64,000 bases of DNA from Symsagittifera roscoffensis (lineage: Eukaryota > Xenacoelomorpha > Acoela > Convolutidae), in NCBI RefSeq assembly GCF_963678635.1, contig NC_087067.1, positions 21,448,596 to 21,512,595 of the forward strand, read 5' to 3'. The translations under genes were made by a program, and so were the position numbers. The notes under the pieces are model-generated. The model was given only the letters and a program-made list of their open reading frames with translations, searched no databases and was not told the origin of the DNA. Positions 46,600 to 57,751 of the stretch are shown piece by piece. Every line of letters begins with the position of its first letter. Position 1 is the first letter of the stretch.

Positions 46600-47520
46600 T
46601 GGCGCAGCCAGCAGGATCCGGATTCATGTCACAAGACATTAGGACAGATATGGGAATCCCAATTTTCTGGGCCTCGGCAAACTCAGACCCACCCTGGAAT
46701 TTTGAGACTTGGTTCGATCAATTCCTATTAGCTGTTACGGTCAAGGAGAATGTGGATCCAGAAGAACTGTTAGAGGCACCAAGAGCAGTACTGGAAGAAC
46801 CTCTATCACATCCGGAACCACCAAGAGACAACAAAGATGCGCAGGCAGTAGCAGAGAGAGAAGCTCGGAACAGATTAGCACGGGATAGAGTACTATTAGA
46901 AAATGAAGAACGTAATGCACGAGGACCTAAAGTGGGACACAACGTATTCTATCACGAAGTTGGAAAACGTTTGACATCCTGACTATTTCTCGCCTTGGGC
47001 TCAGAAGGCAAGAAAAAATTTATTCAAAAGAATCCTGACACGGAAGTGTCTAAGCTCGGGTTTCGGGATATAGTGATATTGACAAAAATTTCATTTGAAA
47101 AAACAAAATGAATCGCTTGCGAGAGATACAAAATATTTACACGATCTCATGAAACGAATGAAACTCTTGAATCCTTTTATGCTGCATTGACTGCACAAGC
47201 AGCCAAAGCGGAGCTGAGAAGATTGGAAGCGGAGTTGGTTAGAGACTTATTTATATCCCGGATGGGGAATGTTGTTCTTCAAGACACTTTAACTTTTGAA
47301 ACATTTACACCAGAAGAAGGATTAAAGCGAGTAATAAAATTTGAACAAAGTAAGCAAACTACGCAAGCATTCCAAAGGTCCCCAACGAGTTCTAACAATT
47401 CGGGACTTTTCTCCTCAAACACGCAGACGAAAATAAAACACGAACCAGTTATGGAAATTGGAAATAAGGGGTATAACCCTAGACGCCAAGGTCGAGATCA
47501 GAACAAAAGGAAAAAAATAT
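46599..47520 (+). pseudogene. gag: gypsy-2 Gag
   Basis: The frame starts at an ATG formed by the last LTR base and the first two bases of the primer-binding site, then runs 127 codons to TGA at 46980-46982. Similar coding continues past this and a second TGA (about 47108-47110), and is open again at 47187-47522. The N-terminal part has a WASANSDPPWNFETW segment. The middle is charged with Glu/Arg-rich helices, and the C-terminal part is Ser/Gln/Lys rich, leading to the zinc knuckles. Capsid function is inferred from position. Confidence 0.8.
46600..46620 (+). promoter_or_regulatory. gypsy-2 primer-binding site
   Basis: TGGCGCAGCCAGCAGGATCC starts immediately after the 5' LTR. Its TGGCGCAG start resembles the tRNA-Ser-type site known from Drosophila 17.6/297-like elements; the tRNA assignment is from memory and not tested. 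It overlaps the gag start codon. Confidence 0.75.
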
Positions 47521-47549
47521 GAAAATCGAAATTCTACAAGATCCAAGGG

Positions 47550-47720
47550 AGATCAGAAACAATGCACACGATGAGGACAAATTTTTGGAGAAGGACACTT
47601 AAAAAACTGTGCGGCAATGGGTAAATCGTGCAAGAATTGTAACAAACCCAATCATTTCGCGAAAATGTGCAGATCACAGCAAGTTAACGAAACTGTTAAC
47701 GAAAACTCTAGTTCTTAAGA
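47550..47720 (+). pseudogene. gag: gypsy-2 nucleocapsid, two zinc knuckles
   Basis: In the frame carrying the knuckles, the first has its second Cys turned into a stop (CTR then TGA, GQ, with H and C following). The second, CKNCNKPNHFAKMC (about 47628-47670), is intact C-x2-C-x4-H-x4-C. The paired knuckles separated by a short GK-containing linker are typical of Mag-like and related gypsy elements. The role is RNA binding in Gag particles. Confidence 0.8.
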
Positions 47721-47945
47721 AGAGTGTAATTTAATATAAAATTTTGGTTCCTGTGAAGATTTCGAAATAATGGCGGTTGAAGAGGATTTAACCTCAATTG
47801 CAGCAATCGAGCAATACATCAACAAACAAGTACTAACGAATGTACAAACAGAAGAAAAAGGGGGCAAAAAGAGACGACTGTTAAATCCGAGAATGTCGAA
47901 AAAATTGAAGTACGAAGGAATCCACAATCTCACCAAATCAAAGCG

Positions 47946-48200
47946 TTGAAGGCTTTGGTAAAAATTGATAGTCATATTGTGAATATGACTGTAGACACGG
48001 GTAGTCCAGTATCATTCTTGAACTGGACAGCAACAAAACAAATCTTGAAAGGACCCACGAACTCAAAATTTATTCCTGCGGAAAAGCTTAACCTGTCTGC
48101 ACACATTGTAGACTACAATAAACGTCCGATTTTGATACTAGGAGCGTTGAAAGTGAATCTACGTACAGCTGGATGGGAGTGCTCGGAGCGCAGTAGTTAG
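47946..48200 (+). pseudogene. pol: gypsy-2 aspartic protease
   Basis: 85 codons with the VDTGSPVSFL active site near residue 18, followed by a beta-rich segment and an LGALKVN stretch. It is shortened by a frameshift after 48170. It would process Gag-Pol. Confidence 0.8.
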
Positions 48201-48339
48201 TCACGGAAAGACGTATGCGATGTATTCTGAGACTAGTTCTTCAGGGAAAACTAGGGATCCATACTACTCAGAAAACAGCACCAACAGGAAGATCCAGGTT
48301 TGACGTGCTACTGTGCGAGTAGTCAGAAGGTTGGAAACA

Positions 48340-49250
48340 AAAATTTTATAGTCAATTCAAAGATCTTTTTGATCGACAAGGGGAGTCAAAAAATCACACT
48401 GTGAACACAAAATTTAAATATCCATTATGTACGATACAAGAAAAAGGTAGGCGAATACCTATACAAATTCAAGCTAGAGTTCATTCAAAGCTAAAAAATG
48501 GTTAGCGGAAGGACATATCAAAATGTACAAGTGATTGTTTCATTGCTCCAGTTTTTATCACGGTCAAGAAAGAAGATTCAATTAAATTAGCTTTGGACGC
48601 GAAACCCATCAATAGACAACTGTTTAAAAATAAATATCAGATGCCAAACGTTGATGAATTAATAGATGGGGCTAGCCAAATAATAACTGCGAAAACAGAA
48701 GACACACTGTACTTCACAGTGTTGGATCTCAAGTATGCGTACAGTCAAATAAGGTTAACTGCGGACACAGCGAAACAATGCAATTTTAACATCGTTGGGG
48801 GTCAGGCAACAGGAACCTATAGGTTTCTCACAGGCTTTTACGGGCTGGCGGACATGCCCGCTGAATTCCAAAAGGCGATGGACAGAACATTGAATCATTC
48901 TAGAAACACCTTTTGCTTCTTAGATGATATTTTAATTGTCTCGAAGGGGGAACAAAAGGATCATGAAAAATTGGTACGAAATGTGTTACAGAAGTTGGAT
49001 GATGAAAATCTTGCGTTAAAAATTTCAAAATGTGAATTTTTTCAGCCGTCAATGAATTGGATAGGCCATAATTTATCGGCAGAAGGTATAATACCAAAAA
49101 TTACAAAAACTGAGGAAATTGCAAATCTTCAACCTCCCAAGTCGTTAAAATAACTTAGGTCGTTCATGGGTAGCATTAATCATTTATCTAAGTTCATCCC
49201 GAACGTGCCTAGTTTAACAGATTAACTCCGACCATTGTTGAAAGAGGAAA
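48340..49250 (+). pseudogene. pol: gypsy-2 reverse transcriptase
   Basis: The longest open piece is 48593-49153; the N-terminal fingers lie in shifted frames from about 48340, and the connection region continues past a TAA at 49150 and another near 49222. Motif A is LDLKYAYSQIRL (catalytic Asp), motif B RFLTGFYGLADMPAEFQK, and motif C FLDDILIVS with the two catalytic Asp (Tyr-x-Asp-Asp replaced by Phe-Leu-Asp-Asp, a tolerated variant). The GHNLSAEGI strand that precedes the connection is present. In an intact element it copies RNA to cDNA, primed by the tRNA. Confidence 0.9.
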
Positions 49251-49266
49251 ACGAAAAAAAAAGAAA

Positions 49267-49870
49267 ATGAAGAATAATCGTCTGCCAGTGAAAAAATTTG
49301 ATTGGGACAGCCAACATTCCGTAGCATTTGAGGAGATTAAAAAAGCAGTAGCAAACATCGCTATGATTCACTATTATAATCCATCTAGAGAAACTCGGGT
49401 AAAATGTGATGCAAGCCATAGTGGTCTAGGGGCAACTCTTGAACAGCGGTCAGAACAAAACGAATGGGTACCGATAGCATTTGCTTCGCGGTATCTTAAT
49501 AATCAAGAAAAAAAAATACACTACTAACGAACTCGAGCTGCTGGCAGTAATTTCGGCAGTAGATAGCTTTTCACAGTACCTGTTGGGAAAAGAATTTGTT
49601 ATAGCAACCGATCACAAAGCTTTAACGTCCGCGTTGGGAGAACATAGATCGAATAAAACGTACCAATCTCGACTAACTAGGTGGGTGGATAAATTACTAC
49701 CTTATCAGTTTAAGGTTATTCATATACCTGGAAAGGATATGGGTATCGTTGATTACCTTTCGAGAGAACCAAATGGGGAACCATGGCCTGAATCTGAAAT
49801 AGATGAAAGATTTGTAGTGACTTCGATAGAGGATTTTCATAAGGCACTCGACTGTTTGAACAGTAGGCTT
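49267..49870 (+). pseudogene. pol: gypsy-2 RNase H
   Basis: KCDASHSGLGATL carries the first catalytic Asp, TNELELLAV the Glu and ATDHKAL the second Asp, followed by DYLSRE. Extra A residues in the run near 49507-49514 shift the frame between the first and second motifs (49267-49527 and 49481-50014 overlap). It would degrade the RNA strand of the RNA-DNA hybrid. Confidence 0.88.
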
Positions 49871-50120
49871 ATCGATACAGATCGGAAGATTAATGAAAAC
49901 ATTCTAGAATATTCTGGAACGAGAAACGATATAAGCCACTGCAAAGACAACTCATCACATCAAAGAGAACAAAACGAGAAAAACACACTAAACAAGATTT
50001 CTTGCACCAAATAGTCGGTCTTAAATTCAGATACTCGCAATTGCAGTAAGTCAACAAGAAAATCGGCGATAACTGTGGAGAAGGAAAAAAAGTCAGTCGG
50101 GGTCAGGTAAATCAAAGAAA

Positions 50121-51700
50121 TTGGTGAAGATAGTGAACAGACAAAATGAAGGGAGGCAGGAACTGACAGAGCATGTGACAGAAACAACATTTTCAAGGAC
50201 CAGAATGGTGAAGAGGGGTGCATGCAGTAGACAGGACACGGACAGTTCAGATTCAGAAATACCACACATTGAGTGGCGAGCAGTGGATAGGTACATCAAA
50301 CCTAAAAGACAAACAAAAATTTCAACAGCCAGCCCAGTAGCAGCAAAATTAATTTCATTTTGGGATCTCATGAGGACAGAGAGAATGGACAATCCGAGAA
50401 GTATGTTAGAACTAGAAGCGCAGACAGTAATGATGAGCAGAGCGCAACACGAACAAGAATTTGACATAAATGCCAAAGAGGACAAACCACCGATAGTTGA
50501 GGTGGATCTCACTGCAGAAAGCCCAGAAGTTAGTGTGATCGGCAAGAAAAAGACAACTCATAACTCCAGGAAAGACGAATTTCGTATAGCAGAGACGCCT
50601 AAGGAGGAAAATCTGGATAACCTCACCAAGCTGTTCGATAGAAGTCTTCTAGCGGATTTAATTACCGAGGATCCCTGGATGGACAGGCTTCGTCGAGCGA
50701 TAGAAAGAAACGATCGTCATAGCTTCGAACAAATGGGGCCATATACTAATCGCCTCTGGCATCAGCGGTTCGTGGTGGACGATTGTATACTAGTTGACAA
50801 CAGGCTGGCAGTCCCCGGGCAATTGCGGCAAGCGATTTTTAAGAGAGTTCATCGCGGTCACCCAGGTCGGGAAGCAATGCTGGATGTGTCGAGATACCTG
50901 TGGTGGCCGCACATGCACACAAGGATATGGTCAATCTGGTGGAGGAATGTAGAAGCTGCACTCGCTACGGTAAGAATGCTAAGAACATCATACCAAAAAT
51001 TGCTGGTAAACCTCTTCCGCTGCTAACGCAGCCGAGTCAGGAAGTTCAGCTGGTTTATGCAGGCCCTCTAGAAGATCGTAGAGGGAAAAACATATATTTG
51101 TTGGTAGCAATAGATAGATATTCGAAATTTCCTTCGGTAAAGACAACTAAATCAACGGGGGGAAAATCGTCATTAAAATTTCTTCGTTCCTGCATTGACA
51201 TTCACGGAATACCCGAATCAATAAGAACTGACCAATTTTCTGGATTTAAGGGTAAAACAATGCGAAATATTGTTGAGAGAATAACATAGAGCAAAAATTT
51301 TATCCGGTCGGGGATCATCGCGGTTGCGGTTTAGTTGAACGTACGATTCAAACCATCAAGAGAAGATTGGGAGTCATGTCACTGGACGAAAATGTGTCAT
51401 CGATAAAATTTTGTCTTAGTACCATCATTCGAGATCTCCGATGGAGTAAGCAAAAAAACAATACAATGGTCGCCATTTGAAGCTCATTTTGGTCGATTAC
51501 CAAAAACTGAATTTAAGATTCTGAGTGATAAATTTTTACAAAATTCTGATCGTTTAGATAAAGAACACCTGGAACGATCGGCGCTTACTGCTTCGCAACT
51601 CAAATGGCGAATTGACCAATCAAGAGACGGATTGAAAAATGTACGTAAAGGTCAAAACAATCGAGATGTTCTCTTTTTAAACAACAAGTGGATTCAGCAA
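50121..51700 (+). pseudogene. int: gypsy-2 integrase
   Basis: A charged spacer (50121-50700) leads to the zinc-binding region: H-x3-H in RVHRGHPG and C-x2-C in CRSC, split by a frameshift near 50925. In the core the first catalytic residue has become Val (LVYAGPLED where LDxAGP is expected). The second Asp is present (IRTDQFSGFKG) and so is the Glu (GLVERTIQTIKRR). There is a stop at about 51287-51289, and further shifts follow. An AHFGRLPKTEF stretch marks the C-terminal region. It would insert cDNA in an intact relative. Confidence 0.88.
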
Positions 51701-53068
51701 AAGATCGAACTAGAGCACGGGCATTGAAGGAACTCTTAGAGGCAAATGCTAGGTGGAATCAGACCAGGCGAGACACATCTGCTAATGATCTTCGGCGCAC
51801 TGTGGACGAGACAAGTACCATTAACCCTGAGTTACGTAAAGAGATGCTGTATTCTTGGGAGCGCGGATTCATTGAGGACAAACCAGAGGCAGTGTCAGTC
51901 AGAATCAATGGTCGCCCATTTTGCTAAGAAAAGACGAAGGATGGAAAAGCGGAAAGGCTCTCACAAAGCCATTAAAGGGAAAAGTTACATCAGAAACGCC
52001 GTCTACTGTCAAGACAGCTGATGGGGCCATATATAGGAAAAATTACATTGCCAAAGCCAATGTCAAGGTACAGGATCAAGCGGACCATCGTCGCTCCCCG
52101 ACAGGGGAAGAGCCTAAGAAGAAACAGCAAAAGAAATCGCAACGAAAATCTGGCGAACAGGATGAAATTGAGGATAACTGGTCGGAAGATGAATTACTGT
52201 CACAGCAGCTAATATTGGATCCAGAGGAAGCAAGAAATAAATTTCAGGACAGTCCGACAGTGGTCCCCTTTAAAGACACAATGCAGGGTGGTGGTCTTAA
52301 TCTCGCTGTAAAAAGGGCCAAACCTAACAACGCAGTTCCCTTCACTAAGCCAACTAAAATAAAGTGGGGTGGGAGATCGAAGGCTAAAACGCAACCAATT
52401 CAGAAAACTGCCCGAAGCAAGAGTGCTGCTACTGCAGCAGAAGAAAATCAATCATCACCAGTGTGCTCGTCAAGTTCAGCGGTGGTTCCACCATCGACTT
52501 CAACGCCTCAAAATAATACAACCGCAAAACCAAAAGAAATATCACGTCACTCATCTCCGGAAACAATCCTGGAGACGTTCAATAGTAAAGACTTAACACC
52601 AGCGGATTGGAACAGAATGGCTGACCAAGTGTTAGACAGGGGAGTACAGCGAGCGGCAGAAGAGATACTCAAACCAAAAGATGCCACGGGAGAAGATGAG
52701 GATTCTAACAATCCACCCGGATTTTCCGACGAATCAGAAGAGGGAGAAACTTCTGTGCGTAGGAGTGGGAGATCGAAGAAAGGACCCAGCAGATACGGCG
52801 ACCCGATTACGCATTCAGTAAAACTGATCTCATCACAAATGATATTTTGGATTTAAACAAGGCCGCATTAAAGGCATATCGCATTAAATTGGCAGCATTT
52901 AAGCCCGATGCGAAAAATTCGATTGAAACAAAATTTGGCCTTCTGGAGAAGCATCCATTTAGAAAGAAATTCGGGAGCGAGGCGTTGGATATTAGTCGGT
53001 CCTGGAACGCAGAAAGGCGGGTTCCACTACAATTTAAAGAAGAACATGAGGAAAAAGAAGGAAAATGA
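51688..53068 (+). pseudogene. pol: gypsy-2 Pol C-terminal tail
   Basis: Open pieces at 51688-51927, 51921-52856 and 52847-53068, joined by frameshifts, extend Pol about 450 codons beyond the integrase core. The middle is Lys/Ser/Gln rich. Near its end is VRRSGRSKKGPSRYGDP, the classic terminal motif of many animal Ty3/gypsy polyproteins, followed by an additional charged helix-rich piece that ends KEEHEEKEGK. There is no sign of an envelope gene between this and the 3' LTR. Confidence 0.75.
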
Positions 53069-53173
53069 AGAAATACATCAAAAGAGACATGTGCACAAAA
53101 ACTTATTAAATTGAGTATTAGAACTCATATAAATTTTTAAAATTTTATAATGTAGTATAAAATTTATTGGTCG

Positions 53174-53182
53174 ACCGGGGAA
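53174..53182 (+). promoter_or_regulatory. gypsy-2 polypurine tract
   Basis: A short purine-rich stretch containing GGGGAA directly abuts the 3' LTR, as expected for plus-strand priming. Confidence 0.7.
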
Positions 53183-53473
53183 TGTGGTACAGCAATTGCT
53201 CCTGCATTTGCAGTAACCGTACTATAGCATTGGTCTCATTGTTCATATTGTTATCTACAACTATATTATTGTTATTAATTGTTCAAGGTCAAATCATGTG
53301 TGACCTTTGTCTGATTTACGAAGAGACTCAGTTCTCTCTACTGTAGCCATAGCGTACAGTTAGCTATAGATCTCAAGCTAAATAAAAAAGATGGTTTCGA
53401 TATTAAATTAAACTCTTTGGAAACCAACATCGTTTTCACTATCAAAACCAACGAGTTTCTATTCGGTATCACA
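53183..53473 (+). mobile_element. gypsy-2 3' LTR
   Basis: 291 bp, TGTGGTACAG to GGTATCACA, with a TGTG/CACA terminal inverted repeat. Same length as the 5' LTR. Confidence 0.95.
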
Positions 53474-53478
53474 CTCAA
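53474..53478 (+). other. gypsy-2 right target-site duplication (CTCAA)
   Basis: Matches 46304-46308. Confidence 0.85.
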
Positions 53479-53514
53479 AATACTTCTAGGATAATAATAG
53501 TTACCTTTCACCCC

Positions 53515-53720
53515 ACACAGGTTTCGCCCCCTTATAATTTCACACCTTTCATCCTTGCACATTTCGCCCTTAAAATGTTATACGAATGATTAATCGCCGC
53601 TTTCTTAATTTGATTTAATTGAAGGGCGGAATGATCTGGGCGAAATGGGTGTAAGGTTGAATGTGCCCTTAATGTCATTTGCGTGAAAATGTGAGAGGGG
53701 ATAAATTGACTGAATGAATA
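53515..53720. repeat. imperfect inverted repeat (ATTTCGCCC arms)
   Basis: CCTTGCACATTTCGCCC at about 53553-53569 is mirrored by GGGCGAAATGGGTGTAAGG at about 53638-53656. Similar CGCCC and GGGCG words lie further out. Possibly a small MITE; the ends are unclear. Confidence 0.35.
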
Positions 53721-55420
53721 CCGGTAATAATATGAAGGCTGAATTTGTATTTCTCAGAAAAAAAAACAGAATCTATGCACTACTTTATGAAGTGTCGGGC
53801 AAATAAGACGATAGCTGTTAAGACAACAACCGTTTTTGATGGGACTGTACGACGATACTACAGACACGTTCTTCAAATGTATTTCTGAGAATAAGAGTTC
53901 GCTTGAAATCGAACAAATCATTTTACATGCATCGACTGTCATTTGTTGTCTTAATGTCATGACATTTTAATGTCTTGTCGTTTTGTTTACCTACCACCAC
54001 TTTACTAGTCTACCTTGCTATTAACCAAAGTGCCGAAATGAAAATCAATGAAGACTAAGCATAACGGGGTGGCCAGTCAATAAGCAGAATTGTCTTAGAG
54101 CACATTGGGTCCTAGGGAAGAAAAACATGAAATATTAAGCTTTATTATCCATCGGTAATTATAGTATCAGAATTGTGAATATTACCAAAGAAACGCATTT
54201 TTTATGCATATTTTGAGTAATTTAATCGAGTTTTTTTTGAAATTCAATTATTATACTTGATGAAATTATTCAATTCATACACTATCTATTCCTTTTCTCG
54301 GTATAATTGACAATATTCTAACAATTGTTTTATCAATTAGCCCGTATAACTCAACTCGATCAAAAGTTCTGTTTTTTAGTTTTTCTGCTCTTGTACCCAT
54401 TCTTTTTCAGGTCAATCTGCTTATTGCTCCACCTCCGCATAACAGGCTTAAATTTTTGTGCGTACAGGTTTAAAGTTTTTTCTTTTAAGCTGCGCGTAAA
54501 TTTTTAATAAACGAGTTATCAATGAAATCTTGATATAGGGTATTAAAAAACTTGGTTTTGTATAGAGCATCAGAATTTATTCTAATTAGCACCAGAGCAT
54601 TTTGAAGCTTAATCACAAAGTTCAAAAGGACCAAAAATAAAACATCAGTCGCATAAGTCCCAACATTTTTCTTCTTAATTTTTGATTGTCTCGAAATTGA
54701 GACCACATCTTTTTTAGTCTACTCCGCTACATACAAAAAAGTGCCCGCAGTGAATTTTCTCAAAAACTGATCATAAGAGACTCACATTTAAGAGATTTTT
54801 TTTCTTTTAAGCTTAACAATGCTCTTTTTGTTAAACGCACTATCACTGAAAATTGTTCATTGGGCAGAAAAAAACACGTTTCTATATAGCAACAGAATAT
54901 TTTGCGTCTTAATCCCAACGCTCAAAAACAAAAAAAAATTAAAGACTAGTCGCATAAGTACCAAATAATTTTATTTTAAATTTTTTTGGGTTCAAAACTG
55001 AGCAAACAAATAGATTGACTAACTGTTTAATGATCAAACAGCATAAAACCAAGCAGCACAATATTAACCACCGCAATCGCGCCCAAGGGTTGCGAGCTTG
55101 CAAACAGAGGCAAGTACTCTAAACCGTGAGTCGACTAAAGTGCTCTTTTACCAATGGAAAAATTTGGGCTTCTGCAATTGCTTTTTGATCCAAATTTCAA
55201 AGAAAAAACGAAATACTTAAGCTCGAAATGAATTTTTTGGTTAGCCACAAAATTTTTGTTAAGGTAATTGGCATTGAGACAAAATATGACTAGAAAGGCA
55301 AATTTGTCACAAAATTTGGACTAAAGTTATTTGAATGATTAAATTTTCTTTTTATTTTGGAACTAAGCAAACAAAAAATCCAATAGACAAAACACACTTC
55401 CTTTGCAAAAAAGTTTTGGT
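53721..55420. other. unassigned AT-rich DNA
   Basis: Contains short exon-like open pieces at 53768-53970 in two + frames, too short to support. The rest has no visible structure. Confidence 0.35.
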
Positions 55421-55424
55421 TTCA

Positions 55425-55955
55425 TTGAATTAGATAGCAATAAACACTTTTTTCGACTATTCGGGAAAACAAATTTTTTCTGCTACCAGGGAAAATTTTT
55501 TTCGACAATCAAAAAGTTTTTTTTCGGCTATCTAGTGAGCAACCAGATAAGAGCAATATTGATTAAACGTCTTGAGAAAAACGCGGAGAGTGCGCTAAAA
55601 AGTGCAAAATTTCAATTCATTGAAAAAAAAATCAAATATTTGCCTCTGTCGCCAAAAACTTTATCGAAAATGAGATCTTCACAATGTTTTGGGATCGCTC
55701 AAGTACAGTCAACATGATAAAAATGCCGATACAAATTTTGATTTCTAAAGCTTTACCTTACCCCAATCATAGAACTTATAATCTACTTGGAGGTGGGATA
55801 ACTAAAGGAAAGCGTTTGTTTAAAGGAAACAAAAACTTAAATATTTCAGCAATTGATTTTTGGCTCAGGGTGAATCGAATTTTTTTGCTATCAGGAAGAA
55901 AAGAATTTCGGCTATCCGGGAACGAATTTTTTTCGGCTGTCCTGGTATTCGGCTT
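55425..55955 (+). repeat. two clusters of a TTTTTTTCGGCTATC-type minisatellite
   Basis: At 55430-55535 and again at 55873-55955 a ~30-bp unit recurs: a T run, then CGGCTATC or CGACTATTC, then GGGAA. Three to four units per cluster, strongly degenerate. Open frames across it (55403-55717 and 55684-56055) are by-products of the repetition. Confidence 0.5.
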
Positions 55956-55959
55956 CGTG

Positions 55960-56560
55960 ACGCACCACCGTTTTTTCTCCAGACCAATTCCGAATTTTGA
56001 ACTGGGCGCTTTTGACGGACTTTTCGAAACTGTTCGAGAGGTACTGATGTCCTAGTCTTGGTTCACGAAAAATTCAGCTGCGGTTTTTTTTCGCAGAATA
56101 AGGGGATTTTTAAATTTGCAAGTTTGGTCATTTTGGGAGAATTAACGCGCGATATAATTTGTGGTATTAAAGCGTAAGCGGCAAACTAAATCGTTCCAAA
56201 TTCAATTTAAGCCAGCAATTTGCTCTTATAAATGCATTTCCAGACTCAAAATTTGTCGCTTTGTACTTGACATAGCGTGAAGGGGGATGAAATGGAGAAA
56301 AAAAAATGTTTTTTAAAAAGGCATTTTTTGAACTTTTTTTCTAATTCTCCAATCATTTTATCCAATAGTTAAATCAGTTTGGCTTTGAAAGGCTGTGAAC
56401 CTTGAGGGGGAGGGGGAGGATTTTAACTAAGTCTCTTGTTTTTGTCGGTATTTACATGGCCAATTTTTAATTTAGGACCTATGAATACGCATCCATCTTG
56501 AGATTTTTGATCAAGAAACAAAGATAGCAATTATTCAATTATTGTTCCAACTTTCGTAAC
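55960..56560 (+). repeat. family R repeat, copy 3 (partial)
   Basis: Matches copies 1 and 2 over the segment from the GACGGA block through AATTAACGCGCGATATA (56140-56157), GCGTAAGCGG and the GGGGGATGA motif. More diverged: the second arm of the core hairpin is lost. Confidence 0.6.
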
Positions 56561-56739
56561 AAATGTAACTGAATATTTGTGCTCGGGGTATCTTGACAAG
56601 AAGATGTGTTGATATTAAAATATTTTTTTTTTGCTTCTACTAGAAACTATTTTGTTCTCACAGTAAACTCTGTGGAAAACAAAATAGGCGAGAGGCGACT
56701 GTAGAGTTTGAACAAAAAATTTGAACTTATTAATTGTCT

Positions 56740-57380
56740 TTGTCTAGTTGTTCCGAATTTCGATACGAAAGTAACGGAATATTTTTGCTCGGGCTGGGAT
56801 TTTTTTTCTTCAGACAAATTTCGACTTTATAATTAGCCATTTTTGACGGAATGTATTTTTATCAACCAAAAGGTATTATTGTTCTGAGCTTAAATTTGAA
56901 AGTTATTTCACCTCTGATCATTTTTCGTTAAAATACGGGAGTTTAAAGATCGCCATTTTGGTCAATTTTGGAAAATTAACGCGCGATATATTTCGCGCTA
57001 TCTACGCGTAAGCTGAGATTTATTCCGTCTTTGAAATCGTTCTAAATTGGTTAAAGGAAGCGTATTTGCCATAATTGATTTGTTACTATTTGTCTGGACA
57101 TGCCTAATTTTGGTCTGGAAAGTTTGAATATGCCAAAAACTTGTCGCGAAAGTCTGGACATGAGTCTGGGACCTCGGCTCGGGTAGGAGCGAATTCTGTC
57201 ACTTTGTACTTTATACGGCGTGTGGGGAGATGATTTTTGCAAAAATCTCAAATTAAAAAAATATTTTAATTTTTTTTATATTCAACTTTTCATTTTTTTT
57301 ACTGCTCCATAGATCTTAAACGCCAGTTGGAACAGTCAAGAGTTCGCCCTGATACGAGCAGTCTTGTTGATATTAGTGAG
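56740..57380 (+). repeat. family R repeat, copy 4 (partial)
   Basis: Starts at the TTTCGATACGAAAGTAACGG block and runs through the intact core GCGCGATATATTTCGCGC (56981-56998) to the GAGTTCGCCCTGATACGAGC block. It is interrupted near 57085-57185 by GTCTGGACATG-type sequence. Together with copy 3 it forms a second tandem pair. Confidence 0.7.
57085..57185 (+). repeat. GTCTGGACATGCC minisatellite inside family R copy 4
   Basis: Two to three units with GTCTGGACATG and TTGTCGCGAAAGTCTGG. The same units occur at 60560-60905. Confidence 0.6.
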
Positions 57381-57514
57381 TAATTACATTTATTTTTCGT
57401 GAACTCTTTTTTTATTGGATGAATCTCTTTTTATTGGATGAATCTTTTTTAACGACATCCACTCTTTTGCAAAAGGGGGAGATCAGTTTCTAGGTTTAAA
57501 ATTCTCATATGTTT

Positions 57515-57745
57515 AACCGGGAGTAGGTCTAGAATTTTCTTGATTTTTCGAAGGAGGCGATTTTTCAAAAAAAAAATTGAAATTTTATCGATCTTTTTTT
57601 AGGTTGATCAAAATAATTTTCCGAGCTATCACAAATCAAAATTTAGTCAAACTAGGGTCTTTATTATCTTTGCTGCAGGCAAGATTCTGAAAATAAACAG
57701 ACCAAATTGCGTTTTTTTGGCGCGCTTCCTCATATTTTGTACTCG
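57515..57745 (+). mobile_element. degenerate relative of the 5172-5600 element
   Basis: GTAGGTCTAGAATTTTCTTG at the left, then blocks alignable in order with 5193-5440, including a GGTCGA/GGTTGATCAAA block, a GGCGC block and a CTCGAGGGGGG-like run (57742-57751). Confidence 0.5.
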
Positions 57746-57751
57746 AGGGGG

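Larger units (their letters stand above)
46309..53473 (+). mobile_element. gypsy-2, complete Ty3/gypsy retrotransposon (degenerate)
   Basis: 7165 bp: LTR, primer-binding site, gag, pol (protease, RT, RNase H, integrase, long tail), polypurine tract, LTR, flanked by CTCAA duplications. Order and zinc-knuckle style agree with insect/nematode-type Ty3/gypsy elements. Multiple stops and frameshifts make it inactive. Confidence 0.95.

Noticed and set aside
53768-53970. Possible ISXO2-type transposase fragment
   Set aside because: Two short + frames look mildly protein-like, but there is no zinc-finger spacing or DDE/DDN signature to support it.
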